NCBI GenBank assembly: GCA_026184435.1
Contig: CP046447.1
Strand: one strand, 5' to 3'
Source: JAADFF01 sp013153035
Lineage (GTDB): Bacteria > Coprothermobacterota > Coprothermobacteria > Coprothermobacterales > JAADFF01
DNA length: 64,000 nt
Shown here: positions 56,651-64,000 of the stretch, piece by piece
How positions within the stretch are numbered: the first letter of the stretch is position 1
Layout of the letters: the number at the start of each line of letters is the position of its first letter
Position numbers and translations under genes: made by a program
The notes under the pieces: generated by a model
Seen by the model: only the letters and a program-made list of their open reading frames with translations
Database searches by the model: none
Told to the model about the DNA's origin: nothing

Positions 56651-57064
56651 CTATTTAGTCTCTATCATATCCTCAGAAAAGGCATATGGCAAAAGCTCCT
56701 GCATAGACTTCACATCAACACCATCTTTGTGGGGCAGAATAATCCACTCTACACCAAAGTCAAATAGTATCTGCCTACAGGCACCACAGGGTGGTGTAGC
56801 ATTTCCTGTTGGTCCAACAATACATACGACAACAAACTTTCTCACACCTTCAGATATACCTTTGTAGATAGCCAACCGCTCGGCACAAATACCAAGATTC
56901 ATCACCGGTGGCTCAACATTAGTACCGGTAAAAATACGGCCATCTTCTGCAAGCACGGCTGCTCCCACATGAAAGTGTGAAAATGGTGCATACGAATGTT
57001 TTTGGGCCTCACGGGCTTTCTCAATTAAAACAGGTATATATTCCTGCAGTGCATCTCTGGTCAT
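56651..57064 (-). CDS. cdd: Cytidine deaminase
   Basis: A 137-residue zinc enzyme that deaminates cytidine and deoxycytidine. Residues 20-35 read KHSYAPFSHFHVGAAV, the catalytic motif is CAER (LGICAERLAI) and the zinc cysteines are in PPCGACRQILFDFG. The binding segment NVEPPVMNLG differs from the common NVENASY form. It is a homotetrameric-type enzyme. The start ATG follows GGGGGTGAT. In many relatives cdd sits between dgkA and era, as here. Confidence 0.94.
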   Translation of the reverse strand: MTRDALQEYIPVLIEKAREAQKHSYAPFSHFHVGAAVLAEDGRIFTGTNVEPPVMNLGICAERLAIYKGISEGVRKFVVVCIVGPTGNATPPCGACRQILFDFGVEWIILPHKDGVDVKSMQELLPYAFSEDMIETK

Positions 57065-57068
57065 AGTA

Positions 57069-57500
57069 TCACCCCCATATGGAGAAAATTATAAATATCA
57101 CTGCGATGGCAACCGCCCATAGTCCTATACCGTATAAGGGACCCCATAATTTTATAAATTCCCATAACCCTATAACAGATGCTATGGCAACGGCAACAAC
57201 AGTATTCCCTGCTGCCATATCCTTGATTCTACCTATCACAGGATGATGATCTTCATGAACAAAGTCGCACAAAGCTTCTATAGCAGAGTTTGTTCCCTCA
57301 GACACAAGAACCACGGCAGACATAACAAGAAATATAGGCAAAAACGACCTATCAAGCCAAAGAAACAACAGGCCACCTGCAGTGGTGACATATATGGCTA
57401 TTCTATAATTGCGTTGACTTAGTAGAAAACGAATACCCCTCAGACCATAGATAAAAGACTTGTAAAGTCTATTGCCCGAAGGTGTTTCTGAGGTGTTCAT
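57069..57500 (-). CDS. dgkA: Undecaprenol / diacylglycerol kinase
   Basis: A 143-residue membrane kinase with three or four helices. The active-site segments EGTNSAIEALCDFVHEDHHPVIGRIKDMAAGNTVVAVAIASVIG are typical of the DgkA family. Gram-positive relatives phosphorylate undecaprenol rather than diacylglycerol; the gene order points to that type. It starts at ATG 57500, inside the end of ybeY (32-base overlap), with GGAGGCAAAGG as ribosome site. Confidence 0.93.
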   Translation of the reverse strand: MNTSETPSGNRLYKSFIYGLRGIRFLLSQRNYRIAIYVTTAGGLLFLWLDRSFLPIFLVMSAVVLVSEGTNSAIEALCDFVHEDHHPVIGRIKDMAAGNTVVAVAIASVIGLWEFIKLWGPLYGIGLWAVAIAVIFIIFSIWG

Positions 57501-57915
57501 AGACCTTTGCCTCCAGCGATTTTTGAACCTTCATCATCTTCTCGTACTCCTCTTCTGTCTCATCATCATAACCCATAAGATGCAAAATGCCATGTATAAG
57601 CATACGAAAGACCTCTTCTTCAAATGGTACTTTATGTTCTTCTGCTTGAAGTGCTACTGTATCCAGTGAAATAATAACTTCTCCCAATATTTTCTTAGAA
57701 CGAACTTTGGTATTCATCTCAAACGACAAGACATCTGTAGGCTTATCTATTCCCCTGTATTCCTTATTAAGCTTGTGAATAACATCATCGGTGGTGAAAT
57801 ATACATGCACCTCATTGTATCGTGGTGAATACCCCATATTGGAAAGAACAAGGTTAACAACTTCCTTGACCTTTGCCTCACTAATCTTTATTGACGGATG
57901 GTCGCTTGTCATCAT
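57469..57915 (-). CDS. ybeY: Endoribonuclease YbeY with substituted metal ligand
   Basis: A protein of about 148 residues of the YbeY/UPF0054 family, involved in 16S rRNA 3'-end maturation and ribosome quality control. Conserved parts are VYFTTDDVIHKLNKEYRGIDKPTDVLSFEM, LGEVIISLDTV and the metal-site segment LIHGILHLMGYDDETEEE. The usual motif is HGxLHLxGYDH with three zinc-binding His. Here the third His is Asp (GYDDE). The codon is clearly GAT. The chosen start, ATG 57915 after GTGGGAG, overlaps the end of the 7TM-HD gene by 35 bases; a longer ORF start has no site. Confidence 0.9.
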   Translation of the reverse strand: MMTSDHPSIKISEAKVKEVVNLVLSNMGYSPRYNEVHVYFTTDDVIHKLNKEYRGIDKPTDVLSFEMNTKVRSKKILGEVIISLDTVALQAEEHKVPFEEEVFRMLIHGILHLMGYDDETEEEYEKMMKVQKSLEAKVYEHLRNTFGQ

Positions 57916-60010
57916 TACTCCCACTGTCTGTTCCCTCCCCGCTCTCCTGTTTATCCTTAGGCTCCTTAGATTCTTTCTTCTGCTTATTTTTCTTACCATA
58001 TATTTCTTCTACATTGTCATACCGTATTCTGCCATGATACATATCCCTCAGTACATCGCAGAATACCTCTTTGATCTTATTCATCTCTTCAAATGACAGC
58101 CTTGAACGGTCAAGTTGTCCATCTTCGAGACGTTCCTTAAATATCTCCTCTACCTTGGCACATATAGCCTCTCGTGAATGGTCAGGCATAGATCTTACCG
58201 CCGCCTCAATAGAATCAGCAAGCATAAGAATTGTTGTTTCCTTACTTGATGGTAGAGGACCATCATAGCGAAAGTCTTTTTCATAAACTTCCTCACCAAG
58301 AGCCTTGGCCTTCTTATAGAAATATTTTATAAGCATAGTGCCATGATGGGTTGTAACAAAATCTTCAAGAATGGTAGGAAGTTTATATTTTCTTATAAGC
58401 TTAACTCCCTCTTTGACATGGGCTTTGATACGCTGTGCACTGACATATGGAGGAGACTCATCATGTGGATTTGGCATACCGGGCTTAAGGTTTTCTATAA
58501 AATACTCAGGATGATAGAGTTTACCCACATCATGATACAGTGCTCCAACATATGCAAGCAATGAATCTGCTCCAATGGCCTCAGCTGCCTTCTGACAGAG
58601 TATTGCCACAGCATACGAATGCTGATATGTACCCGGTGCCTCCATAGATAGTCTCTTCAGTAGTGGATGAGTTGGTTGCATCAATCTGATAAGATTGAGC
58701 GGCGTAATAATGCGCCAGCGTCTTTCTAAAAATGGTATGAGGAAAAACACAACAATAACAGAACCGGGGACCATGACAGCGGTCCAAATAGCCTCAAGTA
58801 ATGCTGCCTTCATATTACTCACCACTACATAAGAAGCTATACCTGTAGACACAGCAGAATATGCCATGAGCCCAATCATTGTCGATAGCATATATTTACC
58901 CATGCGCATGAGTCTAAACGGATATATGGAACCAAACAAGAGTATTAGAGCCGATGCAATGAGTATAGTTGGCACAGAAAAGCGCCATATTAAAATAGCC
59001 AATACGGCTATCGATGTTGCAATGGTAATACGGGTGCCAAGGACAGCATACATCAGAACAAGCCCCAATGTCCATGCCACCCAGAACCCTACCCTTTCAT
59101 AGGGGAAATACCACATAAGCACAAAAAACAGGCCATACCACACAGCCATAATATAGGGAAGCATAAATACCGTACGTCCATATCTCTGTCTCCGCCACAG
59201 GTAAAGACCATATATACCCAATGCAATAAGAGCAGTTAGAACTAAACCTTCTGCCAACTTAGAGTAGAAACCAGTGGTTGTATAGCCTACCATATTGAGA
59301 ATATGGATATCAGCCGGGGCGACAATCTGCCCCTTTTTCAATATGAGGTCTCCTTTAGAAACAAATTTTACAGGAGTAGACAAGGTCAGAGATTGGGACA
59401 CCAATTTGCTTTCAACATAAGCCTCATCTACATCATCTGTAACACCGGGAATAAGCAGCTTGAGAATTCCCTTAACTACTTCCCTATATTCAGAAAAGAC
59501 ACCTTCGTCTGACAGAGCTCTTTCTATATCTTTGTCTATATCATCAGGGCTTGTGATTCCGTTATATATAAGGCGATTTCCAACCTTATAGATCAGCCCC
59601 GAAAGGATAGGATAGTCATCAGGGCTAACACTCAGCAGCAACTTTACCAACTTATCTGCTCTATCGGCTCCAAACACATCTTTATACCTAACCACGTCTC
59701 CGGGAGAAAAGTCGTCATAGTTCATAAGGGTCGTTAATACATCTATTCTTGTAGAAAACAGGTTGATTACCGATACTAAACGATATCGAGGTGGCAAAAG
59801 GGCATTGTATATCTCAGCTTTCATGAGTTTAATAGCATCTTGATCTACCACAATAGCAGTCTTACGGGCATAGATATCTGACGGTGCAGGTTTCCCTACG
59901 GAGACGGGAACATATGTAATAAAAATAGAGCCGGCAATAGTCGCAAACAAGATAATAGAACCAATTATCAGGTGGAGTAGCCTAGATTTACGCTTTTTAC
60001 TCTTCGCCAC
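57881..60010 (-). CDS. pgpH: 7TM-HD phosphohydrolase, PgpH/YqfF type (c-di-AMP phosphodiesterase)
   Basis: A 709-residue membrane protein. After one N-terminal helix comes an outer 7TMR-HDED domain (about 40-245). Seven membrane helices follow (about 250-450), then a cytoplasmic HD domain with APGTYQHSYAVAILCQKAAEAIGADSLLAYVGALYHDVGKL, DFVTTHHGT and LMLADSIEAAVRSM. Firmicute homologues degrade cyclic di-AMP. The last 40 residues are a charged disordered tail (KKNKQKKESKEPKDKQ). The start GTG 60010 overlaps phoH by 14 bases. The order phoH - this gene - ybeY is widely conserved. Confidence 0.92.
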   Translation of the reverse strand: MAKSKKRKSRLLHLIIGSIILFATIAGSIFITYVPVSVGKPAPSDIYARKTAIVVDQDAIKLMKAEIYNALLPPRYRLVSVINLFSTRIDVLTTLMNYDDFSPGDVVRYKDVFGADRADKLVKLLLSVSPDDYPILSGLIYKVGNRLIYNGITSPDDIDKDIERALSDEGVFSEYREVVKGILKLLIPGVTDDVDEAYVESKLVSQSLTLSTPVKFVSKGDLILKKGQIVAPADIHILNMVGYTTTGFYSKLAEGLVLTALIALGIYGLYLWRRQRYGRTVFMLPYIMAVWYGLFFVLMWYFPYERVGFWVAWTLGLVLMYAVLGTRITIATSIAVLAILIWRFSVPTILIASALILLFGSIYPFRLMRMGKYMLSTMIGLMAYSAVSTGIASYVVVSNMKAALLEAIWTAVMVPGSVIVVFFLIPFLERRWRIITPLNLIRLMQPTHPLLKRLSMEAPGTYQHSYAVAILCQKAAEAIGADSLLAYVGALYHDVGKLYHPEYFIENLKPGMPNPHDESPPYVSAQRIKAHVKEGVKLIRKYKLPTILEDFVTTHHGTMLIKYFYKKAKALGEEVYEKDFRYDGPLPSSKETTILMLADSIEAAVRSMPDHSREAICAKVEEIFKERLEDGQLDRSRLSFEEMNKIKEVFCDVLRDMYHGRIRYDNVEEIYGKKNKQKKESKEPKDKQESGEGTDSGSNDDKRPSVNKD

Positions 60011-60986
60011 CGCTCAACCTACCTCTCAATCGGTCATAGTCTGTCTCTTTTTCATATACCTTATATGCCCTGATAATCTTCTGAACAAGATCATGTCTGA
60101 CATTGTCAGTCTCATCAAGAAATACCATGGCAATACCCCTGACATCCTTCAGTACCTCAAGGGCATGGAGTAAGCCACTTCTACCGGGGTGCTCCAAGTC
60201 TATCTGCATAATATCACCGGTGATGACCAGCTTCGAACCCCAACCTAATCTTGTCAACGCCATCTTCATCTGTTCTATCGTTGTATTCTGGGCTTCGTCC
60301 ATGATAATAAACGAGTCGTTGAATGTACGCCCTCTCATGTATGCAAGGGGAGCTATCTCTATAATGTTTTTCTGTATATATTTATTTACCCTATCAAATC
60401 CCATCATGTCATATAAAGCGTCGTAAAGGGGTCGAAAATATGGATCAACCTTTTGAAGAATATCTCCGGGCAAAAAGCCAAGTTTCTCTCCAGCCTCTAT
60501 AACAGGTCTTGTTAAGACGATACGGGAAACCTTGTGTGCCTTAAAATACGCCACAGCCATAGCAACACTAATGTAAGTTTTACCTGTGCCTGCCGGTCCT
60601 ATAACAAATACCACATCGTTTTCCTGTATGGCCTTTACTATACGCCTCTGACCTGCAGTTTTAGGCTTAATAACCTTACCCCTATACGTCTTGACAATAG
60701 CATCGGGGGCAAGATCGGCTCCTTTTACTTTTCCATGGACAAAGTCATTGGCAACACGAATCATGTCTTCAGGGGAATAATCCATATGGTCACCTTCCAA
60801 AAGTCCTTTGATAAACTGATAGGCCATATCGACGGCCTCTTTTTCTCCTATGATGTATATTTCATCGCCCGATAGCGTTATACTCACCTCAAAAACAGAC
60901 TCAATAGCCTTGAGATTGTCCGATGACACACCGCTCAGTTCCGCTGCATGCCTCTCACCGATACGCATCTGTTTAATATCCGACAA
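59997..60986 (-). CDS. phoH: PhoH family ATPase
   Basis: A protein of about 330 residues of the PhoH/PhoL family. An N-terminal KH-like part reads FEVSITLSGDEIYIIGEKEAVDMAYQFIKGLLEG. The P-loop ATPase core has KTAGQRRIVKAIQENDVVFVIGPAGTGKTYISVAMA, LTRPVIEAGEKLGFLPGDILQKVDPYFRPLYDAL, Walker B FIIMDEAQNTT and LVITGDIMQIDLEHPGRSGL. Its role lies in RNA metabolism and links to YbeY. The exact start is unclear: GGAGGTGT is followed by ATG 60992, TTG 60989 and TTG 60986. The last has the best spacing. Confidence 0.93.
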   Translation of the reverse strand: MSDIKQMRIGERHAAELSGVSSDNLKAIESVFEVSITLSGDEIYIIGEKEAVDMAYQFIKGLLEGDHMDYSPEDMIRVANDFVHGKVKGADLAPDAIVKTYRGKVIKPKTAGQRRIVKAIQENDVVFVIGPAGTGKTYISVAMAVAYFKAHKVSRIVLTRPVIEAGEKLGFLPGDILQKVDPYFRPLYDALYDMMGFDRVNKYIQKNIIEIAPLAYMRGRTFNDSFIIMDEAQNTTIEQMKMALTRLGWGSKLVITGDIMQIDLEHPGRSGLLHALEVLKDVRGIAMVFLDETDNVRHDLVQKIIRAYKVYEKETDYDRLRGRLSGGEE

Positions 60987-61008
60987 CAACATACACCTCC
61001 TTATCACC

Positions 61009-61016
61009 ATTATAAT
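61009..61016. promoter_or_regulatory. Palindromic -10 element between divergent genes
   Basis: ATTATAAT lies 23 bases before the phoH start and 42 bases before the start of the AEC transporter gene. It reads TATAAT on both strands. Confidence 0.45.
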
Positions 61017-61057
61017 GAGTGTCGTGGCATAATATAACACAAAAAGGGAGGGTAGCC

Positions 61058-62017
61058 ATGGAAAAGGGTTTAATATTGGCTATACATAAGGTGCTAATAT
61101 TCGCTGGTATTATGCTCCTTGCATACCTATACAAGGTATTATCTCCAAGTATTAATGAAAAAGACGGAGACAGACTCACTAAGATTGTCTACAACATCAC
61201 GCTTCCTTTACTTCTTCTGTATGTTTCATATACAGCCAATATTCCCAAAGATATGTGGCTGGTGCCCATTATTGCCTTTATAGCCATAATGCTAACATGG
61301 GTTATTATCAAACTCCTGTTTGCGGAATTTGTCCCTCCAGATGAAGGGAAACTGCTGGAAATTACTGCCACCATGGGTAATACCGCATATATGGGCTATC
61401 CTATAGTAGAAAGTTTGCTGGGTGTTTCTGCATTGACATATGCCGTGGCATATAACATAACCCAGACAACAACATTTCTCACCATCATATACCCTACACT
61501 GGGAGGCAAAGGTAAAAAGAAAAAGATTCTATCTCCTCCACTTATAGGCTTTATTATTGGTTTCCTTTTGAGATTTATCATACCAATGACCCCACCCTCA
61601 TGGGCCAGTGGCTGGGATATTGTTATTTCAATAGCAGAAACAGTGGGAAAAACATCAAGTCCCCTTATCATGCTCAGTCTTGGTCTTATTACCAGCTTCA
61701 GAGGGATATTTCAATACATACGATTCCTATTCTTTACATTCATTGGAAAATTCGTTATTACACCTGTCGTTCACTTGGGTGTTGTACTTGTAGCCTTGTA
61801 CCTCTTGCCACTGATACCCAATATCACCCATCTCAGTTATTTAGCGGCTATGGCTATAATGCTTCAAGCAACAATGCCCGTTATGATGGCCAGTGTCATA
61901 TACGCATCAGGTGCAGGGCTCGACAGTAAAAAGGCCGCCGCAGCGGTTACACTGACCACTGTGGCAAGCCTTATGCTCATTCCTGTTTTTTACTGGATTA
62001 TCAGGACGATCTTTTAA
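61058..62017 (+). CDS. Auxin efflux carrier (AEC) family permease
   Basis: A 319-residue membrane protein with ten predicted helices in two inverted halves. The first half has ITLPLLLLYVSYTAN and ATMGNTAYMGYPIVESLLG, a family hallmark. The second half has SPLIMLSLGLITSF, AAMAIMLQATMPVMMASVIYASGAG. Bacterial AEC proteins move organic acids such as malate or malonate; the substrate here is unknown. The start is ATG 61058, five bases after GGGAGGG. It converges on nnrDE with a 17-base overlap and no hairpin between them. Confidence 0.9.
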   Translation: MEKGLILAIHKVLIFAGIMLLAYLYKVLSPSINEKDGDRLTKIVYNITLPLLLLYVSYTANIPKDMWLVPIIAFIAIMLTWVIIKLLFAEFVPPDEGKLLEITATMGNTAYMGYPIVESLLGVSALTYAVAYNITQTTTFLTIIYPTLGGKGKKKKILSPPLIGFIIGFLLRFIIPMTPPSWASGWDIVISIAETVGKTSSPLIMLSLGLITSFRGIFQYIRFLFFTFIGKFVITPVVHLGVVLVALYLLPLIPNITHLSYLAAMAIMLQATMPVMMASVIYASGAGLDSKKAAAAVTLTTVASLMLIPVFYWIIRTIF

Positions 62018-63449
62018 AAATTTCTGTAAAGAAATCTATATTGATAACCTTATGGGGCAGTAACATACCACCCTTTTCTTTCATATAATCTGCCCACCAA
62101 CCGTGCATATACACACCAGCCCACGATGCTGTGGCTACGTCAAGTCCTCTGGCAATAAGGCCTCCTATCATACCTGAAAGCACATCACCTGAACCTCCAA
62201 CAGCCAGCAGCTCATTGCCCGATGTATTAATCCACCTCACAGAGCCTGAAGCCGTAATCGTGCGTCTACCTTTGAGCACAGCAACAGGGGCATAGTTAAG
62301 AAGTTCCTGAGTGGTACGCAGTCTATTGTTTTTCACCTTCTCTACATCAGTGCCAAGCAACCGTGCCGCCTCACCAGGATGAGGTGTAATGACATAACTA
62401 CCTTTCATGCCAATAAGAATATCCCTGCGTATAGCGGAGGCATCAACAACACGGGGTATAGGGATATCTAAGATATTGTCTATAAAAGGTGGTAACTCCT
62501 TCATACCCGGTCCCAAGACAATGGCATCAATCTTGTCAAGCAATGCCGTATCGAACTCGTTCCATCCTATAACAATAAGCTCTGGATATCTACCAGCCAC
62601 ATAAGATTTTATCTTATCGGGTACAGCAACATAGATAAGCCCTGTACGCATAGCCATGGCACCAAGAGCTGCCATGAGTGGTGCCCCACTGTAGATGTCC
62701 CCACCACCGACAATAAGAAGTCTTCCCGCCTCACCTTTATGACTAGGAGACACTAGCGATGCCAGAGCTACCTGAACATCCTCTTTTACCACGGCCCAAT
62801 GTGTTACAGATATGCCAGATAGCCATACAGACAGGGGTACTCCAATAGAATCGACTCTTATCTTGCCAGAAAACATAAAGCCCGGCTCAAGAAATAGTCC
62901 CAGCTTAGGTAGTCCAAATGTGATAGTATAATCAGCTGGAAACACACTCCCCATAGGCATACCCGTATCAGCAGAAAGTCCCGATGGCATATCTACAGCA
63001 ATATTTACACGGGTGGATACCTCAGACATATAGCTAACAACATCGGCATATATCCCATCTAAAGGTCGTTTCAGTCCCACACCAAACAGGGCATCAACAG
63101 CAACATCCATACTCTCAACGGCAAAGATATCCTTAAGAGGAAAAACTCTTCCACCAGAGCGCGTAAACAAACGCCTTTGCATAATAGCCAGCTGTGACTT
63201 TGGTTCAGATGCATATACCTTTACAGGTATATTCCACGACAATAGATATCTGGCAACGGCATAACCATCACCACCATTATTCCCCGGTCCAACAAGGATA
63301 GTTACCTCTGCCGGGTCCAATGTGGTCAGTATAAATTCACCAACACTTCTGCCAGCACTCTCCATAAGAACAGAACCGGGAATACCAAGAGCTTCTTGCA
63401 CCAGTGCATCTTGCAGTGACATTTCACCTGCTCCCACAAGTGGCAACAT
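62001..63449 (-). CDS. nnrDE: Bifunctional NAD(P)HX epimerase/dehydratase
   Basis: A 482-residue repair enzyme for hydrated NADH and NADPH, damage products that form faster at high temperature. The N-terminal half (1-205) is the YjeF_N epimerase with LMESAGRSVGEFIL, VTILVGPGNNGGDGYAVARYLL and VAVDMPSGLSADTGMPMG. The C-terminal half (about 225-475) is the ADP/ATP-dependent dehydratase with LLIVGGGDIYSGAPLMAALGAMAMRTGLIYVA, VITPHPGEAARLLG and AVGGSGDVLSGMIGGLIARG. The start ATG 63449 follows GGGGGTGAT. Confidence 0.95.
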   Translation of the reverse strand: MLPLVGAGEMSLQDALVQEALGIPGSVLMESAGRSVGEFILTTLDPAEVTILVGPGNNGGDGYAVARYLLSWNIPVKVYASEPKSQLAIMQRRLFTRSGGRVFPLKDIFAVESMDVAVDALFGVGLKRPLDGIYADVVSYMSEVSTRVNIAVDMPSGLSADTGMPMGSVFPADYTITFGLPKLGLFLEPGFMFSGKIRVDSIGVPLSVWLSGISVTHWAVVKEDVQVALASLVSPSHKGEAGRLLIVGGGDIYSGAPLMAALGAMAMRTGLIYVAVPDKIKSYVAGRYPELIVIGWNEFDTALLDKIDAIVLGPGMKELPPFIDNILDIPIPRVVDASAIRRDILIGMKGSYVITPHPGEAARLLGTDVEKVKNNRLRTTQELLNYAPVAVLKGRRTITASGSVRWINTSGNELLAVGGSGDVLSGMIGGLIARGLDVATASWAGVYMHGWWADYMKEKGGMLLPHKVINIDFFTEIFKRSS

Positions 63450-63496
63450 ACAATATCACCCCCACAAGGTATATATTAATAGAAGAGGTGATAGAT

Positions 63497-64000
63497 ATGA
63501 AAGAAATTATTAGGGACGCATTTTCATATTGGTTAAAGGCCAATGTAGAAGATGCCAATATGAGACAAATTTTAGCCCGTAGCATGGGCTGGGAGTACAC
63601 AGAAGTGAATGGGCTACCTGAAACAGAACTCGTTGATATCTATCTTATTACCAACAAGAAGATGATATCACCAGCGATTGATTACATTCCTGTGCACCGT
63701 AGCAGCCATCTTGTACACACATTCGACTTTGATGACATCAAAGATAGATTTATCAGAAAGGGCAGACTAACAATAGGAGGGAACCCGGGGACAGGAAAAA
63801 CAGCACTTGCATATCTTCTTATTCGTTCACTGCCAAGACCATTCTGGTTTATCAAGCTTAAAGGAAATGTGCACATAGAGGCTGAGGACATCGAAAAGCT
63901 GGCACTGGCAACTGATACACCTGTGCTTTTATTTGCCGATAAAGATATGTACGATGTCCATATTGGGGGCATTAAACCCAGTGATACAACAATCACACTT
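63497..64000 (+). CDS. P-loop ATPase, N-terminal fragment
   Basis: The first 168 codons of a gene cut by the right edge. The start ATG 63497 follows AGAGGTGAT. Residues 1-85 have no recognised domain (MKEIIRDAFSYWLKANVEDANMR). A Walker A motif, TIGGNPGTGKTALAYLL, lies near residue 100, followed by a possible Walker B, PVLLFADKDMYDV, near 148. Residues 43-48 read LVDIYL. It may be an AAA-type ATPase; family and partners cannot be told from this part. Confidence 0.6.
   Translation, partial: MKEIIRDAFSYWLKANVEDANMRQILARSMGWEYTEVNGLPETELVDIYLITNKKMISPAIDYIPVHRSSHLVHTFDFDDIKDRFIRKGRLTIGGNPGTGKTALAYLLIRSLPRPFWFIKLKGNVHIEAEDIEKLALATDTPVLLFADKDMYDVHIGGIKPSDTTITL

Overview
This is a 64 kb stretch of a bacterial chromosome, tightly packed with genes. 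Shine-Dalgarno sequences are very strong (GGAGGTGA type), starts are ATG, GTG or TTG, and genes often overlap by 4 to 35 bases. The organism looks like an anaerobic thermophile. It has a reverse gyrase, a membrane pyrophosphatase, a class II (cobalamin-type) ribonucleotide reductase, rubrerythrin, an oxygen-sensing diiron protein and FabK instead of FabI. Cytosolic proteins are rich in Lys and Glu, and ATA and AGA/AGG codons are common. The order phoH - HD hydrolase - ybeY - dgkA - cdd - era - recO and the mazG-rqcP pair resemble Firmicutes and related deep lineages. I cannot name the taxon.

Layout. 1-1.7 kb: M16 peptidase (cut by the edge), RqcP-like S4 protein, and a phosphatase-MazG fusion. 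1.8-10.5 kb: pyrophosphatase, HU, tRNA-Leu, mtnA, threonylcarbamoyl-AMP synthase, a beta-propeller protein and fructose-bisphosphate aldolase. 10.5-24 kb: alaS, a reverse gyrase split into helicase and topoisomerase genes, rubrerythrin, an MFS exporter, tandem alpha/beta hydrolases, a ZIP transporter, and an operon of an oxygen-binding diiron protein with a soluble chemoreceptor. 24-31 kb: sfsA, purine permease, molybdopterin oxidoreductase, gltX and a YbhB lipoprotein flanked by palindromes. 31-37 kb: a fatty-acid synthesis operon (fabD-fabG-acpP-fabF-sigma-anti-sigma-fabZ-fabK) with an ECF sigma/anti-sigma pair inside it.

38-48 kb holds the most unusual content. Three diverged copies of a two-gene cassette (called A, B and C here) each encode a secreted or anchored protein of 397-442 residues followed at once by a small polytopic membrane protein. 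I recognise neither family. The cassettes are separated by ordinary genes (kbl, a PPC-domain gene, lgt). 48-52 kb: class II ribonucleotide reductase and a carotenoid-biosynthesis-like membrane protein, then two tiny ORFs (39 and 36 codons) behind the best consensus promoter in the window. 52-64 kb: HDAC-family deacetylase, then recO, deoC, endonuclease V, era, cdd, dgkA, ybeY, the 7TM-HD gene and phoH in one direction, an auxin-efflux-type carrier, nnrDE and a P-loop ATPase cut by the right edge.

Most leads are domain fusions, gene splits and gene pairings inside an otherwise housekeeping region: the split reverse gyrase, the A/B/C cassettes, the promoter-driven micro-ORFs, the phosphatase-MazG fusion, the oxygen-sensor/receptor operon and the sigma/anti-sigma pair in the fab operon. 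I see no insertion sequence, prophage, CRISPR array or rRNA. Many transcription units end in a hairpin with a GGGGGC-type stem.
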